A stretch of 64,000 nt of DNA from Bacillus sp. V2I10 (lineage in GTDB: Bacteria > Bacillota > Bacilli > Bacillales > Bacillaceae): contig NZ_JAUSYV010000002.1 in NCBI RefSeq assembly GCF_030817055.1, positions 186,001-250,000 on the forward strand, in the 5' to 3' direction. Numbering within the stretch: the stretch's first letter is position 1; every line of letters starts with the position of its first letter. The notes beneath the pieces were generated by a model, which saw only the letters and a program-made list of their open reading frames with translations, made no database searches and was not told the DNA's origin. This document shows, piece after piece, positions 60,236 through 64,000 of this stretch. Position numbers and translations under genes: made by a program.

Positions 60236-60263
60236 AGGAGGTTCTAAAACGGAACCTCCTTTT
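60236..60263. terminator. Terminator GGAGGTTC / GAACCTCC
   Basis: A perfect stem around TAAAACG is followed by T5ATTT on the plus strand. It ends the remnant at 60235. Confidence 0.75.
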
Positions 60264-60456
60264 TATTTGCTAACGCTTTTTTTGTCTTTTCAATGTAATT
60301 TTCTAATCCATCAATTTCACTTTGAATAATATCCATGAATTTTTTAAAGTACTCGGCTACTTCCATTCTCCTGTCTTCAGATTCAAAAGGAGTAAGATGA
60401 AATGCTTTCTCACCAGGCCCTCCAATAACCAAGAGAAAATTTGCAAAAAGAGATGA
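60244..60456 (-). pseudogene. Unrecognised protein fragment
   Basis: The minus strand encodes about 70 residues: LLVIGGPGEKAFHLTPFESE then DRRMEVAEYFKKFMDIIQSE and IDGLENYIEKTKKALANKKE. The end is a coiled helix. There is no ATG or ribosome site at a suitable place (first candidate TTG), and the frame closes upstream at a stop codon, so it looks like a 3' remnant. No family is recognised. Confidence 0.3.
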
Positions 60457-60848
60457 TTATAAGGAATCACTCTAAAGAGAGGTATTTTTATTAGCCCCCA
60501 GGCAGTCATATTTAAAGTCTTTGATTGAAAAATAATATAAATAAAATGTGTACAGATGTTCAAGACAACCCTTGAATCTTTAATATATAAAGATTTCTAT
60601 ACTTTCTCTTGCCTTAAGTACATTCTTTTTCAGTTCAGTCATTTTTCTAAATATAAAAAATGATAAATCATACAGCCTGAGTTCTACTAGGATTCAGGCG
60701 GTATCGTTTCTTTTGGAGCCGTTTGAGATTAAGAAATATAAGTTTTTACTGCAGAATTAACCTTTTAGTTTTCATTAGCGATTTCTTGATTATCTGGAAC
60801 TTCTTGTCTACTGGGAATGCTTTCATTCCCCTAATAAATATTTCGAAA
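60457..60848. other. Intergenic region before the germination operon
   Basis: No gene is seen. A scrap of the TTAAGTACATTC repeat lies at about 60612. A hairpin GCCTGA...TTCAGGC (60677-60698) is followed on the right by GGTATCG rather than a U-tract. Confidence 0.45.
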
Positions 60849-60879
60849 TGAATATTAAAGGCCTATTCGGAAAATATTA
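60849..60879 (+). promoter_or_regulatory. Candidate SigG-type promoter of the ger operon
   Basis: TGAATA (60849-60854), 18-base spacer, AATATTA (60873-60879). The -35 fits the forespore SigG consensus and the -10 fits it partly (xATxxTA). gerA-type operons are SigG-transcribed in Bacillus. Confidence 0.4.
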
Positions 60880-60902
60880 ATAATAAACGGGGAGTTGTTT
60901 TC

Positions 60903-62507
60903 TTGGGAATGATCAAAGCCATCCGAAATATCTTTAATTTGCCCCCAAAGAATCAAAACCAGACAAATGAGGATGAAGGTTCAAAAATCCCATTAAAAAC
61001 CGATCTTGAAGAAAACATTAAGACGGTAAAAGCTTCTCTTGGACATAGCCCTGACATCGTTATTAGAGAAATTCAAATCGGAAAAAAAGGGAACATCCCT
61101 GCTGCTGTCATTTTTACAGATGGATTGGCTGATACGAAATCTGTAAATCATTTAATTATTGAATCATTGGTGACGGATATTCGAATAACGGAATTGGATC
61201 CAGAGATTTCATCTCAAACAAATACATTTGATAAATTAAAAAAATTTGCCCTTGCGGTAGGAGATATAAAGGATTCCACGGATTTTGAAACGCTTTTTAC
61301 GTCTGTATTATCCGGAGATACCGCTTTACTGGTGGATGGATTTGCTCAAGGCTTAATTATCGGTCTAAAAGGCTGGGAAGATCGTGGTGTACAAGAATCT
61401 ACCTCACAGAATGTTATCCGTGGGCCAAAGGAGGGATTTTCTGAAAACATTCGAACCAACACTGCTTTAATCAGGCGTAAAATCAATGATCCAAACCTTT
61501 GGCTTGAAAATCAACAAATAGGACGAATAACGAAAACCAATGTCTCCTTTATGTATATCAAAGGAATTGCGAGTGAAAAAGTCATTGAAGAAGTACGTGA
61601 AAGGCTTGGAAGGATAGATATAGACGGTATTTTGGAAAGTGGTTATATAGAAGAATTGATCCAGGATGAGAAATTTACCGTTTTTCCTACTGTATTTAAT
61701 TCTGAAAGACCTGATGTGATTGCTGCAGGTCTATTGGAAGGTCGCATTGCTATTCTTGTTGATGGAACCCCCTTTGTTCTCTTGGTCCCTGCCATATTTA
61801 CTCAATTTTTCCAATCTGCAGAGGATTATTACCAACGTGCCGATATCGCCAGTCTTGTCCGTATATTACGTTACTTATCATTTTTTATTGCTTTGCTTGC
61901 TCCTTCACTATATATTGCGATTACTACATTTCATCATGACTTGCTTCCTCCCCAGCTTCTATTTAGTTTAGCAGCTCAACACGAAGGGGTTCCTTTTCCT
62001 GCATTAATAGAAGCGCTAATAATGGAAATCACCTTTGAAATTTTGCGTGAGGCTGGTATACGGATGCCTAGATCAGTAGGACAAGCCGTATCGATTGTCG
62101 GAGCCCTTGTCATAGGTCAAGCTGCAGTTGAAGCAGGAATCGTTTCAGCCGTAATGGTTATAGTCGTAGCCATTACGGCTATCGCAAGCTTCGTTTTACC
62201 CGCTTATAATATGGGTAATTCTGTAAGGATATTACGATTTGGGTTAATGTTTATGGCGGCATCCTTTGGTCTATTCGGTATTATGTTAGGCTTGATTGGA
62301 ATCGTTCAACATCTATGTCAGTTACGTTCTTTTGGAATTCCCTTTATGGCCTCGTTTGCTCCTTCAATCCCTTCAGATAAAAAAGACGGTTTAATTCGTT
62401 TGCCGCGATGGGAGATGTTTTCAAGACCGCGTTTTTTAAGTCAGAGAAATATTATTCGTGAAGATTATCCTCCTATCCGTGGGTCGAAACATAATGGAAA
62501 AAAATAG
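60903..62507 (+). CDS. Spore germinant receptor A subunit (GerA family)
   Basis: This 534-residue A subunit of a GerA-type nutrient receptor sits in the spore inner membrane. The N-terminal cytoplasmic domain (about 1-290) has LGHSPDIVIREIQIG, DGLADTKSVNHLIIESL, GWEDRGVQESTSQNVIRGPK and EGFSENIRTNTALIRRKIND. The C-terminal half has about five membrane segments with the conserved GRIAILVDGTPFVLLVPAIF and FPALIEALIMEITFEILREA. The start is TTG at 60903, 8 bases after GGGGAG; the ATG two codons later is too far from it. With the C and B subunits downstream it would form the receptor complex that starts germination on amino acids or sugars. Confidence 0.92.
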   Translation: MGMIKAIRNIFNLPPKNQNQTNEDEGSKIPLKTDLEENIKTVKASLGHSPDIVIREIQIGKKGNIPAAVIFTDGLADTKSVNHLIIESLVTDIRITELDPEISSQTNTFDKLKKFALAVGDIKDSTDFETLFTSVLSGDTALLVDGFAQGLIIGLKGWEDRGVQESTSQNVIRGPKEGFSENIRTNTALIRRKINDPNLWLENQQIGRITKTNVSFMYIKGIASEKVIEEVRERLGRIDIDGILESGYIEELIQDEKFTVFPTVFNSERPDVIAAGLLEGRIAILVDGTPFVLLVPAIFTQFFQSAEDYYQRADIASLVRILRYLSFFIALLAPSLYIAITTFHHDLLPPQLLFSLAAQHEGVPFPALIEALIMEITFEILREAGIRMPRSVGQAVSIVGALVIGQAAVEAGIVSAVMVIVVAITAIASFVLPAYNMGNSVRILRFGLMFMAASFGLFGIMLGLIGIVQHLCQLRSFGIPFMASFAPSIPSDKKDGLIRLPRWEMFSRPRFLSQRNIIREDYPPIRGSKHNGKK

Positions 62508-63720
62508 TCGTTATTTGAAAGGAGAAATAACTACGAAACGAAAATGGTTGATTGCCTTAATTTTGATACTTACACTTTTCATGGCAGCAGGTTGTTGGAA
62601 CCGAATAGAATTGAATGAAATCGCCATTTCAGTAGCCCTTGGAATAGATAAGGAGGGGGACAAAATTCTGATTTCAGATCAAGTAGTCATTCCCGGAGCT
62701 ATTGCTTCTAAAACAGGCGGGGGTTCTGAAACACCGGTAACGTTGTATAAAGAGTCAGGTGACGGAATTCAGCAAGCTGCTCGCAGAATGACGACTAAAA
62801 GTTCAAGAAAAATCTTTGTAGGACATTTACAGATGCTTATCCTCAGTGAGGAGATTGCGAAAGAAGGAATTGCAGATATATTAGATCACGTAACTAGAGA
62901 CCATGAATATCGAAAGGATTTCTATGTGGTAGTAGCCAGGGAAATTAGAGCGGAGGACGCCCTTAAGATCCTCACACCGATTGAAAAAGTCCCGGCAACT
63001 CAAATGCGTTCATCTCTCGAAACTTCTCACAAAGCTTGGGCAGGAACGGGAGCAGTAAAAATTGATCAACTCACTTCAGATTTAATTAGTAAAGGGAAAG
63101 AACCGATATTAACAGGAATAACACTGCAAGGAAATTTAGAAGGAGGAATGACAGACAAAATTGAAAATACAGCGATTTTACAGTACAAAGGTTTAGCGGT
63201 GTTTAAGAAAGATAAGCTGGTAGGCTGGTTAGATGAGGAGGAAACGAAGGGTTATAACTATATCCGAGGTGATGTAAAAAGCACTTCCGGGCTTATACCA
63301 TGCAATGAAAAAGAGAATGCCACTATAGAAATACTCAGCGCAAATAAAAAAATAAAATTAAAGATGGAGCATGGCAAGCCTCAAATAGATCTTAATATCA
63401 GGTTGGAAGGCAATGTGTCTGATGCACAATGCAGTATAGATTTTTCCAACCCGCAATCGTTTCTCAAATTAGAGAAAAAAACAGAAAAACGCCTTATAGA
63501 AATTATAAAGAAAGCGTTAAATAAAGCACAAAAAGAATATGAGGCGGATATTTTTGGGTTTGGTGAAGTGATAAACCGAAAAAATCCAAAATATTGGGAA
63601 AAGGTCGAGAAGGACTGGGACAAAGAATTTGCAGATTTAAAGGTCAATGTAAAGGCAACAGTAAAAATACAGCGGATTTTTAAAACGCAAAAATCCTTCC
63701 GTGAAAGGATAAAAGAGTAA
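62494..63720 (+). CDS. Spore germinant receptor C subunit, Ger(x)C lipoprotein
   Basis: This protein of about 408 residues has a lipobox LFMAAGCWNRIELNE (Cys at about residue 36 from ATG 62494), so it is lipid-anchored in the spore inner membrane. Family segments include ISVALGIDKEGDKILISDQV, SRKIFVGHLQMLILSEEIAK and RDHEYRKDFYVVVAR, with a three-domain beta/alpha layout and a basic C-terminus. The start at 62494 (MEKNSRYLKG) overlaps the end of the A gene by 14 bases; its ribosome site is weak, and the earlier start at 62458 is less likely. The long N-terminal stretch before the signal is unusual. Confidence 0.9.
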   Translation: MEKNSRYLKGEITTKRKWLIALILILTLFMAAGCWNRIELNEIAISVALGIDKEGDKILISDQVVIPGAIASKTGGGSETPVTLYKESGDGIQQAARRMTTKSSRKIFVGHLQMLILSEEIAKEGIADILDHVTRDHEYRKDFYVVVAREIRAEDALKILTPIEKVPATQMRSSLETSHKAWAGTGAVKIDQLTSDLISKGKEPILTGITLQGNLEGGMTDKIENTAILQYKGLAVFKKDKLVGWLDEEETKGYNYIRGDVKSTSGLIPCNEKENATIEILSANKKIKLKMEHGKPQIDLNIRLEGNVSDAQCSIDFSNPQSFLKLEKKTEKRLIEIIKKALNKAQKEYEADIFGFGEVINRKNPKYWEKVEKDWDKEFADLKVNVKATVKIQRIFKTQKSFRERIKE

Positions 63721-63725
63721 ATTCG

Positions 63726-63959
63726 ATGTGGCCAATCATAGGAATCGTTATGGCAGCAGTTATTATGATCATTATTGATGTACCTTCGACTTGGAAAAAA
63801 GGAGAAAAAAAGGAATTATGGGGATTTTTTATTCTGCTATTCATTGGGGTCATGTTAAGTATTGTACACGAGCGCAATGTTAATATTCCAAATCCACTTG
63901 ATTTGATCTCTGTTATGTACAAGCCATTCGGTGAATTTCTTTTGAGGTTATTAAAATGA
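63726..63959 (+). CDS. Small membrane protein of the ger operon
   Basis: This 77-residue protein has two hydrophobic segments (IIGIVMAAVIMIIIDVP and LWGFFILLFIGVMLSIV) around a Lys-rich cytoplasmic loop (STWKKGEKKE). Small two-helix proteins are encoded inside several gerA-type operons (D-subunit type) and can modulate receptor activity. It starts 5 bases after the C-subunit stop, so it is cotranslated. The exact role is unknown. Confidence 0.65.
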   Translation: MWPIIGIVMAAVIMIIIDVPSTWKKGEKKELWGFFILLFIGVMLSIVHERNVNIPNPLDLISVMYKPFGEFLLRLLK

Positions 63960-63975
63960 AAAGTAGGGGTGCTTC

Positions 63976-64000
63976 ATGCTTGAAAAGGGCAAGATAGGTG
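63976..64000 (+). CDS. Start of a GerB-type gene, cut by the window edge
   Basis: ATG at 63976 after AGTAGGGGTG begins MLEKGKIG, a usual opening for the B subunit of GerA-type receptors (a 10-12 segment APC-like membrane protein). Only eight codons are visible. Operon order A-C-D-B would fit; this is an inference. Confidence 0.5.

Noticed and set aside
1..64000. tRNA or rRNA genes
   Set aside because: No cloverleaf-like GC-rich stretch with the TTCGA-type T-arm and no rRNA core motif was noticed on either strand; a covariance scan would be decisive.

Overview
The window is low-GC DNA from an endospore-forming Bacillaceae species (Bacillus sensu lato). The evidence is AGGAGG ribosome sites, Zur-, FapR- and cre-type operators of the Bacillus kind, a DUF3231 protein and a gerA-type spore germination operon at the right edge. 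No tRNA, rRNA or CRISPR array was seen. The species cannot be fixed from sequence reading alone.

Layout: (1) 1-4000 is accessory DNA: the tail of a DUF3231 gene, a zinc-ribbon gene, a RadC-like gene, about 600 bp of GC-richer DNA full of inverted repeats, a CBS-domain relic and a histidine-rich metal-binding protein. (2) 4100-16750 is a metal-starvation island. A Cnt/Opp-type metallophore importer (cntA-B-C-D-F) and a CntE-like exporter lie behind one Zur-type box. A second, almost perfect Zur-type box sits in the promoter of a divergon. To its left runs a seven-gene operon: 2Fe-2S ferredoxin-like protein, COG0523 GTPase, SufU paralogue, metallo-beta-lactamase-fold protein, Fur-family regulator, second COG0523 GTPase, FbpA-like protein. 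To its right lie a dCTP deaminase and a MoaB/MogA protein. No metallophore biosynthesis genes are present.

(3) 16750-21650 is decayed DNA: a Tn3 relic with its terminal repeat, broken potassium-uptake genes and small membrane or secreted proteins. (4) 21990-28150 is an operon of an amidohydrolase, a membrane transporter and two tandem M20 acyl-amino-acid hydrolases (one frameshifted), with a divergent LysR regulator. (5) 28700-34500 holds two frameshifted unknown genes and then an electrophile/drug-response cluster (MFS pump, Old Yellow Enzyme, nitroreductase, two ArsR paralogues). The ArsR genes lie in a 510-bp direct repeat, and one dyad motif recurs in front of all four transcription units. 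(6) 34900-44000 has an orphan fabF under a FapR box, an IS110 element, a caspase-like fragment, two reductases, a MerR regulator, a secreted protein and an arylamine N-acetyltransferase. (7) 44100-46100 is a stack of nested insertions: an IS3 element cut by a Tn3-type end, whose resolvase is cut by another Tn3 end. (8) 46190-50890 is a PRD regulator, class II aldolase and fructose-type PTS operon. (9) 51100-56800 has a 60-bp perfect palindrome of Tn3 ends, a lone lipoamide dehydrogenase between two fabF scraps, short-chain dehydrogenases and a MarR regulator. (10) 57160-59790 is a truncated Tn3 transposon plus a second resolvase. (11) 60900-64000 is the gerA-type operon.

Two features cut across the window. 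At least three families of short dispersed intergenic repeats are present, the largest a roughly 33-bp element with inverted ends seen about 12 times. Many genes are broken by single-base indels, several in homopolymers, which means either active gene decay or assembly error.
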